From Magnaporthiopsis rhizophila (taxonomy: Eukaryota; Ascomycota; Sordariomycetes; Magnaporthales; Magnaporthaceae), in the NCBI GenBank assembly GCA_003049465.1, contig PYSS01000082.1, forward strand, positions 120,253-184,252: a stretch of 64,000 nt of DNA, in the 5' to 3' direction. The translations under genes and the position numbers were made by a program. Below, piece by piece: positions 21,000 to 31,140 of the stretch. The notes beneath the pieces were generated by a model. The model was not told the DNA's origin, made no database searches, and was given only the letters and a program-made list of their open reading frames with translations. The stretch's first letter is position 1. Each line of letters starts with the position of its first letter.

Positions 21000-23106
21000 A
21001 TGGCGGCAGCAAACATCGTGGTCCCCACGACTGAGGAGGGTCAGGCGACGCCCGTGGCACCCGTCAAGGGCGTCGAGCAGCAGCAGAGCGTGGACCCCTG
21101 GAACGTCAGCGGCGGCATCGACGCCGAGGGAAACGTGCAGGCCATAAACTACAACAAGCTGGTAGAAGAGTTCGGCACCAAGCTGATCGATGCCGAGCTG
21201 CTTGAGCGCTTCGAGCGCGTCACCGGCCACAAGCCGCACCGCTTCATGCGCCGCGGCATCGTCTTCTCCCACCGCGAGCTCGACGTATGACACATCCTTC
21301 CCTCCACACGCGTGTGCAGGACCGCGAACAACTCTTGGAGATGGAGACCGGAAGAGGCTGACTGGATTACGCTCCGGTCTCCAGGTCATCCTCGACAGGC
21401 ACGAGCGGAACGAACCCTTTTTCCTCTACACGGGCCGCGGCCCCAGCAGGTACCAAGCAGCCTGAACCTCTTGTGGGACCGGAATATCGGCAGCGAACGA
21501 GTAGAGGATCTAGACTGACAACCGACGCACTCGCAGCGACTCGATGCACATTGGACACACGGTGCCCTTCGAGTTCACAAAATGGCTCCAAGAGGTCTTC
21601 CAGGTCCCTCTGATCATCATGATGACTGATGTAAGCGCAAAGGAGTGGTTCTCCATGAAGAAGGAGGGATACGAGACGCTAACCAATTGCAGGACGAGGT
21701 ATGTGGTTTCTAGAGCCGTCCTTTAGGCTGGCACTCGCTCACACCTGCGTAGAAATATCTCTTCAGCGAGAAGAGGACCATTGAGGAGGTCCAATCCTAC
21801 ACAAAAACCAACGTCAGGGACATCATCTCGGTCGGCTTCGACCCAGAGAAGACGTTCATTTTCTCGGACTACGAGTGAGTGCGACTATGGCCCCGTCTCC
21901 CTTCGCATTGACAAGATGAAGCAGACTGACATGCCACTAGCTTCGTGGGCGGCGCATTCTACAAGAACATCACAAGGTTGTCGAAGCACATCACATACAA
22001 CCAGGCCAAGGCAATCTTTGGCTTCAATGACAGCACCAATATTGGGAAGATCCATTTCGGCAGCATCCAGGGTAAGCTGCCGCCCGGTTGGCTGTATAGT
22101 ACTCGCAGCAAATAGCTGACTGTGATGCCGCCTTCAGGCGCCACGAGCTTCGCGTCGTCTTTCCCTCACATTTTTGGCTCCGACGAGAAGATCTCAAGCA
22201 AAATCCCGTGCTTGATTCCTTGTAAGCCTCTCCAACTAGTACTGTTTCTCGGACAGCAAGGTGAAGTCATTGACACAGTTACAGGCGCCATTGATCAAGA
22301 CCCCTACTTTAGGATGACGCGCGATGTTGCGTCGAGGCTAAGTACGTCATCGAACAGCATGAGAGCTTTATTACATGGAGTCGCACTGGCTGATGCCTTG
22401 AAAGAATTTGCCAAACCGTCTCTTATCCACGCGCGCTTCCTCGACGCTCTGCAAGGCCCTGGGTCCAAGATGAGCGCAAGCATCGACACTTCGGCCATTT
22501 TCATGAGGGACACCCCCAAACAGATCTTGAACAAGGTCAACAAATATGCATTCTCCGGCGGCCAGGTGACTGTTGAGGAGCACAGGGAAAAAGGCGGCGA
22601 CACTACCAAGGACGTGCCGTACCAGTACCTTACCTTCTTCCTCGAGGATGACGAAGAGGTTAGCGATGTACTTCCGTGAACAAATTGGCTGTTGTCTTAC
22701 CTGCTGACTCTTTGGCACCAAAATCTAGCTGGAGAAGATTAGGGTTGAGTACAGCACCGGCAAGATGCTGACGGGCGAGATCAAGAAGAGGTGCGCGGAG
22801 GAGCTCCAGAAGTACGTGCTCGGCTTCCAGGAGCGGCGAGCCAAGGTGACAGACGAGATCGTGGCCGAGTTCATGGGGGTCAGGCCGCTGAAGCTCAAGT
22901 GGGACACGGCGGGCCTTGGCGCGGGGACGAACGAAGGCGCCAACGCAGACGCTGAGGCCGGCGGCGATGGCAAGATGACCAAGAACCAGCTGAAAAAGCT
23001 GGAGAAGGCGCGGCAGCAGGCGGAAAAGAAGGAGAAGAAGCAGGTCGAGAAAGCGGCTGCTGCGGCTCCGGCGGACGCACCAGCGACCAAGGAAGAGGCC
23101 AGCTAG
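21000..23106 (+). CDS. WRS1: Cytosolic tryptophan-tRNA ligase
   Basis: This enzyme charges tRNA-Trp with tryptophan using ATP. Ten exons (21000-21284, 21385-21449, 21537-21630, 21693-21698, 21753-21874, 21941-22071, 22138-22221, 22285-22341, 22405-22658, 22729-23106) sum to 1476 nt, or 491 residues. Class I signatures are the HIGH motif as MHIGH (residues 120-124) and KMSKS as KMSAS (303-307), with GRGPSSDSMHIGHTVPFEF and IPCAIDQDPYFR around them. Exon 4 is only 6 nt long and encodes Asp-Glu. The C-terminal extension after residue ~445 is Lys/Ala-rich, as in eukaryotic cytosolic synthetases. There is no mitochondrial presequence, so a separate mitochondrial enzyme is expected elsewhere in the genome. 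Confidence 0.97.
21693..21698 (+). other. WRS1: 6-nt microexon of the TrpRS gene
   Basis: The bases GACGAG are flanked by TTGCAG on the left and GTATGT on the right. Introns of 62 nt and 54 nt surround them. Inclusion gives IMMTDDEKYLFSEK, matching the conserved TDDEK/FLF segment of the family. Skipping stays in phase but loses the two acidic residues. Retaining intron 3 breaks the downstream frame. Confidence 0.88.
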
Positions 23107-25025
23107 AACTCGTGGGATGTCTCGTCGTTTCTGCCGAATAGATGTCTCTTACGGCGGCTCCCTTCAGGGATAATCCAAGGCCGGGCATGGGGGTCAGGGT
23201 TTAGTTTAACGATAAGGTTCAGCCACAGTCTCCACCCATCGCTGCCAACGAAGCTTAACGGATCCTTAGAAGGTCGATGGATGGTCAGGCTACAGCTATA
23301 TCATATCCTCCGAGGGTTTGATAAATTCAAGAGCTGGCGGGGCAGCATCACGAGCATTTCCTGCAACACTCCCAAGGCCGTTCGGATGTGGAGATCGAGC
23401 TCGCGCGAGTCACCTTGGTCGAGTTGCTTTCCCCTGCTGGGTTCTGAATCTTGTCGCCCGTGCGGCCTGCCCGATCTACCATGCTAGGGCGATGCCCCTC
23501 CCGCCGGGTAATTGCTCTGCCTTTGTTTGTTCCTCCATCTCCTTCCCGCCCTTTTTCGCTTTTTCCTTTTTCCAGCATGAGAAAAGGTTGCTCGCGAACG
23601 ATATCCTTTTTGCAACTCTATCCAGGACCATTTGGAGGGTATGGAAGGCGGTGTGCAGCAAATCGAACCCCATTGGATTTATTTAGTAAGACCTGTCTTT
23701 GGCCACCTGCACTCCATCATCAGCCCTCCATTGCCCTCGCGTCTTACGTACAGGCCCGAACGCGCATGTGCCGTGGCACACTCCCGAACCTAAAACATAA
23801 ATATGGTAAGTCTCTCTCTGGCTCTTTGCCCCCAGCAGTGCCGCCCGCGACTCCACCTGCTGCAGGCTTCCCCTCCATGGCGTCGCCGCCATCCGAGCAG
23901 CTGGAGCTGCAGGATTTGATTTTACCCGACGGGATATTCATCTGACCTCGCTAAGGTACCAAGTTGTCGCGCATGATGAGGTCGCAAATCAGAGGAAATC
24001 TCCGCGGGAGCCGCACCGAGCCCTGGCAGACAATTCGTCCGCATCCACCGCGCCAATACCTATTATAGCCACCCAGCGGCAGTACCAGATGCCTGCTGCT
24101 CGACTTGCCATCCCGAGCGGAGTTTTTGGTAGTCGCCCCCGCGACTTCACGCACGCTGCCATCGTGGCCAAAGGGAAGAAAGCAAGGCAGAACCAAGAAC
24201 AGCGGGCAGCAAGCCGCCGCTCGCTTGCTCTCTCCCCATGTCCCACCCCTTGCCCCCGTTTTCGGGGCAATGGAAGTCTTTTGCGTGTGACTAGCGGCCA
24301 TCAGATCTCACCCGTCCATCCATCCACCATTGCAGCTGAGATATAGTAGCCTCCTCACCAGCCCATACCATACAGAGTAACCCTACCCCATGCAGCCACA
24401 TGCGTGCACATCCCCGCGACGCGCGTTTCCCGCCGGCCCGCAGGCTCGGATGTGGACGTCGCTATTGGCGATCCCGCAATATCCCGTCTCGTCACAGATG
24501 TGAAAATAAACGAGCTGGAGACAGACAAAAAGGAAAAAAAAAAAAAAAAAAGAGGAAAGCAGGACAGGGCAGAGCGGGAATAAAAACCTAGGGACTTGAT
24601 ATATCCGGCGCGGGGCTGAAAGAGTCATGCCCACGTGGATGGATGGAGACTGGCCCAAAAAAAAAAAGAAAAAAAGAAGAAGGAAAAACGCTCGCGGTAT
24701 ATATCTACCCAGACCGGAGTTATTGCCATGCAGTTCGATACGTCGCTTGGGTTTCATAACGGGACCCCTCCTCTCGTCTGTCCAAAGCTCCAATTTTCTT
24801 GTAAATATATATACGTATATATCAGACTGGCACTCTGTTTCCCCTTGTGTCCCTTGACCTGCCAACCTATTTTACGTCCCTCTCCTGCCATCCCGGGCCC
24901 ATCAGGACCCCCTCGACCCGGCGCGATAATAACAGCGTGTGAAACAAGTACGCCACAGGGCTCCCATCCCCACTAAACACGCACTAGAGGAAAGCAGCAG
25001 AGGCATAGAAGAAGAAAAAAAAGCC
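23107..25025. other. Long intergenic region
   Basis: About 1.9 kb without a supported gene. It contains A-rich tracts near 24534-24551 and 24657-24690, and TATATATA-like sequence near 24805-24822, upstream of the SDR gene. Overlapping open frames at 23451-23945 and 23951-24301 show no domain I recognise. Confidence 0.45.
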
Positions 25026-25900
25026 ATGGGATCGATAGCGCACCAGACTCACGACGAGGAGATGGCCGGCCCGCTGGCGGGCAAGGTGTTCGCCATCACG
25101 GGCGGGGCGAGCGGCATCGGCCTGGCGACGGCGCAGATCCTGTCGCGGCGCGGCGCGACCGTGTGCATCGCCGACGTGGACCCGGCGGCGCTGGCGGCGG
25201 CCGACAAGCACTTCTCCAGCATCGGCGCCGGTTCACGCTACGCCTCGGCCCGGGTCGACATCTCGAAGCGCGCAGAGGTGGACGGCTGGGTCGAGGGCGT
25301 GGTCTCGCGGTTCGGGCGGCTGGACGGCGCCGCCAACGTCGCGGGCGTCATCGGCACGGTGCACGGCAGGACCTCGGTGGCCGACATGGACGACGCCCAG
25401 TGGGAGCGCATCATGGCCGTCAACGTCACGGGCACCATGTACTGCATGCGCGCGCAGCTGAGGAGGATCGTCGACCGGGGGTCTATCGTCAACGTTGCGT
25501 CTATTCATGGGCTCAAGGGTATGTACGGGACAACATGAGGGAAGAAAGGGATGAGAAAAAAGATACTAACTACCGAGGCCGAATTACAGGCTTCGCGTAC
25601 CACGCCGCCTACGACGCAAGCAAGCACGCCGTCATTGGCCTGACCAAGGCGGCCGCGCTCGAGGTGGGAGACCGCGAGATCAGGATCAACGCCGTCGCCC
25701 CGGGAGCCATCTACACGCCCCTGATGCAGAAGAACTGGGACCTCCACCGCCGCCCTGCCGACGCGCCCTTTGACGACCCGACCGCCTTTAAGCGCCAGGG
25801 CTCGGCCGAGGAGGTCGGCAACGTGCTGGCTTTCCTGCTCGGGCCCGAGAGCACGTTTGTTAGTGGGAGTGTGTATTCTGTTGATGGCGCGTGGCTATAA
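25026..25900 (+). CDS. Short-chain dehydrogenase/reductase (classical SDR)
   Basis: Two exons (25026-25518 and 25590-25900; intron GTATGT..CAG) encode 267 residues. The Rossmann glycine motif is TGGASGIG at residues 25-32, followed by IADVD, where an Asp after beta-2 suggests preference for NAD(H). The catalytic set is Ser159 in NVASIHG, Tyr172 and Lys176 in YDASK, and NVAG is present. The end, SGSVYSVDGAWL, is the usual SDR C-terminus. The start at 25026 follows GCC and precedes a short acidic leader. The substrate cannot be told from sequence; no biosynthetic cluster genes flank it, so a role in secondary metabolism is not suggested. Confidence 0.94.
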
Positions 25901-26234
25901 TTTTTTTTTTTTTTTCCTTTTGTCTCTTTTTCTTTCCTGGTATTACTTTCTCTGGTGAATTGCGGCCATGATGATGATGGCCAACGCGAGCATGTGCACC
26001 AAGTTGAACATATCCTTGCTGCATTTGCGGTTTATATTAAATACCTATTTCTTTCGTTTTCCTCTTTCGTGTTTACTCCCATCTCTGCCCGCTCAAGCGT
26101 TCGTTCTCCCTGTTATTCTGCCCGCTGTAACGAAATAACCTTAGACGTTGATGATACATTGTGTTTCGTGAGCGATATCGTATTCCGTCCATCTCTATAC
26201 CTAGGTAGCCTACGCTTTCTCCAGTCAACCCTCC
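25901..26234. other. Convergent 3' intergenic region
   Basis: This lies between the stop of the SDR gene and the stop of the NatB subunit gene. A T-rich tract begins at 25901. No gene is seen. Confidence 0.5.
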
Positions 26235-26881
26235 TCACCAAACATCGCACGGGTCGACCTCGTGCTTCTCCCCGTCATCCCGGACGTGCTCCCGCTTGAC
26301 GTCACGCCTGCAGGGCTTGCGCATGTCGTAGGCGTCCTCGGAATGCAAGTTCGGATCGGACGAGTGGTCGCCGTAGTAGTCCTTGACGACACGAAAGACG
26401 GAGTAGCCCATGCTCTTGTAGAAGGCGATGGCCTTGTGGTTGGTCTTGCGCACAAACAGGTCGACAAACCAGGCGTCGCCCGAGTCGGCCGCCGCCTCGA
26501 GCTGCTCCGTCAGCATGCGCCCGATGCCCAGCCGCCGCGCCTCAGGAGCCACCGTTACGGCCGTGATGTGCGCGTGCCAGGGGAGATAGTGCTCCGAGAA
26601 CTTGTACACGTCGGGCGAGGACTCGAGCTTGCCCATGACTTTTCTCACGCTGGGTCAGCACGAATATCGACTACCTAATCATCCAACAATGAGGAAAAGT
26701 GAATCTACGCACTGTAGCCTATAATGTTACCGTGCTGGTCCTCGGCCACCTGAAACAGCGACGGCCATTTCGCGTGGTACTGCAGGTAGAAGGAGAGCTC
26801 ATAGGTCTCCGTGAAGGGGTCCAGGTTGCATTTGGACAGCTTGGAGAGGTCGCTGGGCCTGAACTGCCTGAAGTTTGCCAT
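26235..26881 (-). CDS. NAT3: NatB catalytic subunit (N-alpha-acetyltransferase 20)
   Basis: The protein acetylates nascent N-termini beginning Met-Asp, Met-Glu, Met-Asn or Met-Gln, together with an Mdm20-type auxiliary subunit at the ribosome. Exon 1 (26881-26709) begins MANFRQFRPSDLSKLSKCNL and contains DPFTETYELSFYLQYHAKWP, close to known Naa20. Exon 2 (26643-26235) has the GNAT acetyl-CoA loop RRLGIGRML and the family segment FVDLFVRKTNHKAIAFYKSM, then EDAYDMRKPC. The exons sum to 582 nt, 193 residues. I chose donor GTAGAT at 26708 because it alone keeps the frame (IIGYSAKVMGK). The gene is convergent with the SDR gene. Confidence 0.93.
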
Positions 26882-28354
26882 TGCTTCTTGATGTTTGGCA
26901 GGTCTGGTCTTGATCGCCGGCTAAATTAGGCGACTTCTCGACCAGAGAGCTGCGTGGGGCGCGACAAGGCCGACTGCCAGTGAATGAAATCCCACGGAGC
27001 TCAAGCTCAGCCTTGTGAGGGGGTGAATCGAGCGTTGTCAATGTTGACTGACGTAAGGTTGGAGCTTGACAGGTCGACAAAAAGAGGAAGCTAGGATTTT
27101 GGAAACTTTGGATGGCGGCGCTCCTTCGTCTCGACTCGGCGGCCTTTCATGCGTTTAGCTCAAACACTACTGCGGAAACCCGCACACAAGCTTTGCTAGA
27201 AGCCAGCACCGAACTTGCAGGAGGATCAATCTTGACGCTGAGGCGTGTTGGCTTTCATTTGGCACGTAACATCATCTCAAATTACCGAAAAGGCGCGGGC
27301 GGGGTGATCTTGCTGTGACAGCGGCTGCAGCTCGCTCACCGTGCATGCAATTCAGAGGAGTCCAGTGACTGCGAGACATCGCGGGGTCGCGCGGGCTGCA
27401 TCGCACGCGCGGTGAGAAGAGAAAAAAAAAAAAGCCGAGAAAAAAAGTTCCCCGCTGGCACACCTCTTCTTTCAATTGTTGGGCGAAACAAGGGTCCAGC
27501 TGCTCGACGCACGCTTGGAGCCCAGACGCGTCCCAAACAGAAATTACGTGCATGTCAACGGATCATTACTCCTGTCCCTGTCAAATCTCTCCATCACCAC
27601 AGGCGGATTAAACCCGAAGCCAGCAAACGAACCAGCGCCCATTTCGGTTCGTCCACTGAACCAACCTTTGTTGCCTGTTCTTTCCTTCTCGGGCTGCCCC
27701 TTTTCATGCCACGACGACCAGCATTGTTCGCTCCACAGAAAACCGCTGTGGGTTCCCGCTCTTTTCGTCACCTTCTTTTGTTCGACGACTTCTTTGGTTG
27801 TTCTGCAGCAGGCAAAGCCTTCTGGTATTTTTTCTCAGCACGGGCCTTTGGCGTTCCCGCCCGCCACAAAGAATCCCAGCCTTCCCACCCGAACCGCATG
27901 GCGATATAGCCCCGGCATTTTCCGCTATTGCCTTTGCCTTCAACAATTCGCTGGGAACACGACGGCTCCCACCACGACGCGGTGTCCGCACTCCCCGCCA
28001 TACAATCTCTGCTATACCTGCCTTCCGCCTATCCCTATCTCGAACGACAAAAACAACAATCCACCAAGGCTGCTTGATTTACGAGCATTGCCAAAACAAA
28101 GCTCCCCGACCGCCCCGACCCATCTCAGACTGCTCGGACCTCCAGCGACCGCTCCTTTGCGAGCCCTGCCGTTTCTGACCGTTGGAACTGGGTCATACCG
28201 ATACCGACCGACATTTTTGACCTCTCGACCAAGAATCACCCCACAATCCTTCGCTGCGGTCGGCAGCAGGGCAGGAAACCAAGAGTCAAGACTAAGGCGG
28301 AGACGGAAGACGGGAGAAGAAGAAGAAATACAGACCAGAACACCCAGACCAGCC
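26882..28354. other. Long 5' region of the next gene
   Basis: About 1.5 kb. A plus-strand frame runs open from 27476 into the gene starting at 28355, but it lacks a protein-like composition until MAASPHTPSHSRN. I take it as an untranslated leader or promoter. No other gene is supported. Confidence 0.45.
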
Positions 28355-29604
28355 ATGGCAGCATCACCACACACTCCGAGCCATTCTCGGAACGTATCGG
28401 CGGCAGACTCGTACGGCTATTCGCCGGCAACAGATCGCCGCCAGTCCAGAGGCTCGTTCAACAACGAGCCGTTGACGCCGCTCAGGCACAGCTTCAACAA
28501 CCCCGATGGCACCATGGACGTAAGCCTCTTTGCAAGCGGCAGCGGCGGCGACGTCGACAGAGATGGTGGCGGGATCGGGAATCTGGCCGACGAGCTGGCG
28601 GGCGCCTTCTCGGATGAGGACGAAGACGGCGAATACTACGACAACGATGGAGCCGCAGCCGGGGCAACCAGCCCGAACGGGTTGCCGCCGCGCGACAGCG
28701 GGGTGGACGTGGACGACCCAAAAGAAGGCGGCGGCCAGCACAGGCGCAACATGAGCCTAAACATCCCACCGTCCGGCAGGGCAAACAGGAGAGCAGGAAG
28801 CGAGTATGACGGCAGCGAGTACGGATCCGACTCGGATCTCGACTCGCCCGGCATGCCGCCCAGCCTGGTGGCCAAGATGGACGCGGTCGAGTCGCTGGCC
28901 AGGCGCGGCACCGAGAGCACGGGCGGGGCTGCCGATGGCGTTTTCGGCAGGGTTACTGATGGCCTACGAGATCTTGGATCGCAGGCCGGCGTCGAGCAGA
29001 GTACCACGAGGTACTTTTTTTTTCTTTCGATCAACCCGCACCAATTTGAGCTCGAGTCTATATACTAACGTAAAGTTTCTTCTTGTCCAGACTTATCACC
29101 GCACACACGGCAGTAACCACACATCTTCAGCACTCGGCACGACAACTGCAGGGCCTGAGCTACTCGCTCTTCGCGCCCATGGCGCCGCCGCCTGACGTGG
29201 AGGCGGTGGACGAGCTGCTCCCCGTGCTGGGGGCGCTGTCGGAGAGCATGCCGCGGCCGGCGACGTCAGCGCACGGCTCGCTGGCGGCGCTGCACGCGGC
29301 CACGGCGGACCTGGTGCAGACGCTCAACTACCTGTCGGACACGCTGGCCATGTCGCGGCAGACGACCAACACGGCCGCGCGCCGGCTCAAGGGCGCCAAG
29401 GAGGTGGTGGCCGAGCTGCGCCGCGAGGAGGAGGAGCGCGAGGAGGGCGAGAGGTGGCTGGCCAGGGGAGACTGGAGCGAGAAGCTGCGCAGGCGCGAGT
29501 GCGCCGCCGCCTGCAACGACGTTGTGGGAGGGTTCGAGGAGGTGTGCAACTCGTGGCGCGCCAGGATTCTGGCTCAGGCTGAGGCTGCACCTGCTCCTGC
29601 CTAA
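28355..29604 (+). CDS. Conserved fungal protein, acidic disordered N-terminus and helical C-terminus
   Basis: Two exons (28355-29010, 29091-29604; GTACTT..CAG) encode 389 residues. I do not recognise a named domain. Residues 1-170 are Ser/Asp/Gly-rich and probably disordered, with an acidic patch (FSDEDEDGEYYDND). From about residue 180 onward the sequence is helical: SLVAKMDAVESLARRG, then LITAHTAVTTHLQHSARQLQ and a Glu/Arg-rich coiled-coil segment (ELRREEEEREEGER). This layout suits a scaffold or cytoskeletal adaptor, but that is only inference. The ATG at 28355 is preceded by GCC and lies well downstream of the upstream open frame. Confidence 0.8.
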
Positions 29605-30020
29605 TTTCTTTTCTCCTTTTGAGACTTGTCTATTTTCTTGTGGCCCATTTCTTCTTCTTCATTCTCTTCTCGTTAGACCTCCACCTTCCCGCCTGCCCAC
29701 TACTATGTTGGCATGGTATAGCGGTATCGCCTTCCTGTCCCCAAGAGACCATATTGGGCGGGATCGAGTCACCATTTCGACTCTATTTCATCTCCTTTGT
29801 CTATTCTCCCTTTATACAGGACATCATGGCCAGGCGGGGTAGCATGGATACATCTCGATCTGGTCAGCACGAAGACTACGGACGGCGCTTATCGGATCTT
29901 TTTTTTGTTGCTATTTTCCTTTACCCGTGTCTCGTTTTTGAACTTTAGAGAAAAGAGAGACGGCTTTTCATACGAGGATGGAAACCGTGTATATCCTCTT
30001 CCAGACCATAGACTCCGGGG
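29605..30020. other. Convergent 3' intergenic region
   Basis: T-rich sequence between two convergent genes. No gene is seen. Confidence 0.5.
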
Positions 30021-30630
30021 CTAGGTATGTTGGACAAAAACGTACGAGGCCAAAGCGAACAAAATAAAAAACAAAGAAACACCAAGAAGAAGGAAAAAGA
30101 GCTTCAACCACTCCGACGTCTCCGGACGTCCCCTTCCGTCATCCCTATCGCCCACCAGCGTGGCAGTCTCGGACTCGGATTCGGACTCGGACTCTTTTTC
30201 CGGCGCAGGCAAAACGACGCCCAGCTTGACGAGGTGGTCCCTGAGCTCGCGGTTGAGCGCGACCAGCTTGTCGACGTAGACCTCGCGCACCTCCTTGCGC
30301 GCGGGCCAATCGCCGGCCACGCGGGTCAGGGCGACCGTGTGCTCGCGGGTCAGGTCGGAGCGGCGGGACGAGAAGCCGAGGGTCTTGGAGTCGCCGCCGC
30401 CGTTGTTGTCCTCGAGCAGTTTGGCAAAGGAGTCGTGCTCTTTGAGGAGGCTGTCGATCTCGGCGTCTAGCACGGCGATCTTTTGGGGGTTGCGGGTAAC
30501 TAGGTAGTTAGCATCAACAGCATGAATGGATGTATGGATGGGTGAACATGGGCAGAGGTGGATGGCGTACCACGTCATTTCGCTGCCGTGGGAAGATCCA
30601 CGCGTGAAGTGTGTCGAGAGAGTAGGTCAT
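30021..30630 (-). CDS. Small tail-anchored coiled-coil protein
   Basis: Exon 1 (30630-30571) encodes MTYSLDTLHAWIFPRQRNDV and exon 2 (30479-30021) continues IAVLDAEIDSLLKEHDSF. With donor GTACGC and acceptor AAAAG the total is 519 nt, 172 residues. Two helical segments (residues ~20-50 and ~75-105) are followed by an acidic Glu/Ser repeat and a single C-terminal membrane helix (FFLLLGVSLFFILFALASYV) four residues from the end. That is the layout of tail-anchored membrane proteins of the ER, peroxisome or mitochondrial outer membrane, inserted by the GET pathway or similar. I do not recognise the family. Another AG at 30493-30494 is out of frame with this donor. Confidence 0.7.
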
Positions 30631-31140
30631 TGTGTTACTTCGACGTTGGCCGTCCTTTTAATGTACGAGTTTTGTTTTCGCAGAGAGTGGAATTTGACTT
30701 TTGCTAAGGAGTGACTGTCGAGTGATTGAGGATAAGGAAATGAGATACAAAACGAAATCGAGGAAACAAAAACACAAAATCTGCCTATTACGCGCTGATT
30801 GCTGGCAGTTCGCAGTCAAAGCACATATGAAAGGAAATAGTCCGAGGCGCATCGCATCAATCAATGATGCGACGCCCTCGCCCGTGAAGGGGCCAAGCAG
30901 TTCACTGCCACTCCTGCTTGCAGGGCTGTGTCGGGCGAAGGTGGTGCCTGGCAGGATGCAGCGCAGCCGTTGGGGGCCTCAAACTGCCCTGTCTGAACAT
31001 CTCATAGCCTCAACTCTCGAGTTCCGCCTCCGACCCTCCGCGCCATACCTACCTACCTACCTACCTACCCAATTGAAACAATCTCTAAAACGGCCACAAT
31101 TCCCACGCGCACACATCTAGGTACCTATCCAAGTATTCAA
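30631..31140. other. Intergenic region with (TACC)6 microsatellite
   Basis: No gene is seen in this ~500-base stretch. A TACC tetranucleotide is repeated six times at 31046-31069. Confidence 0.55.

Noticed and set aside
27476..28354. Open frame extending the gene at 28355 upstream by ~290 codons
   Set aside because: The sequence is not protein-like (Pro/Thr/Ser mix without pattern), and a well-placed ATG at 28355 begins the part with consistent composition. It is more likely a leader.
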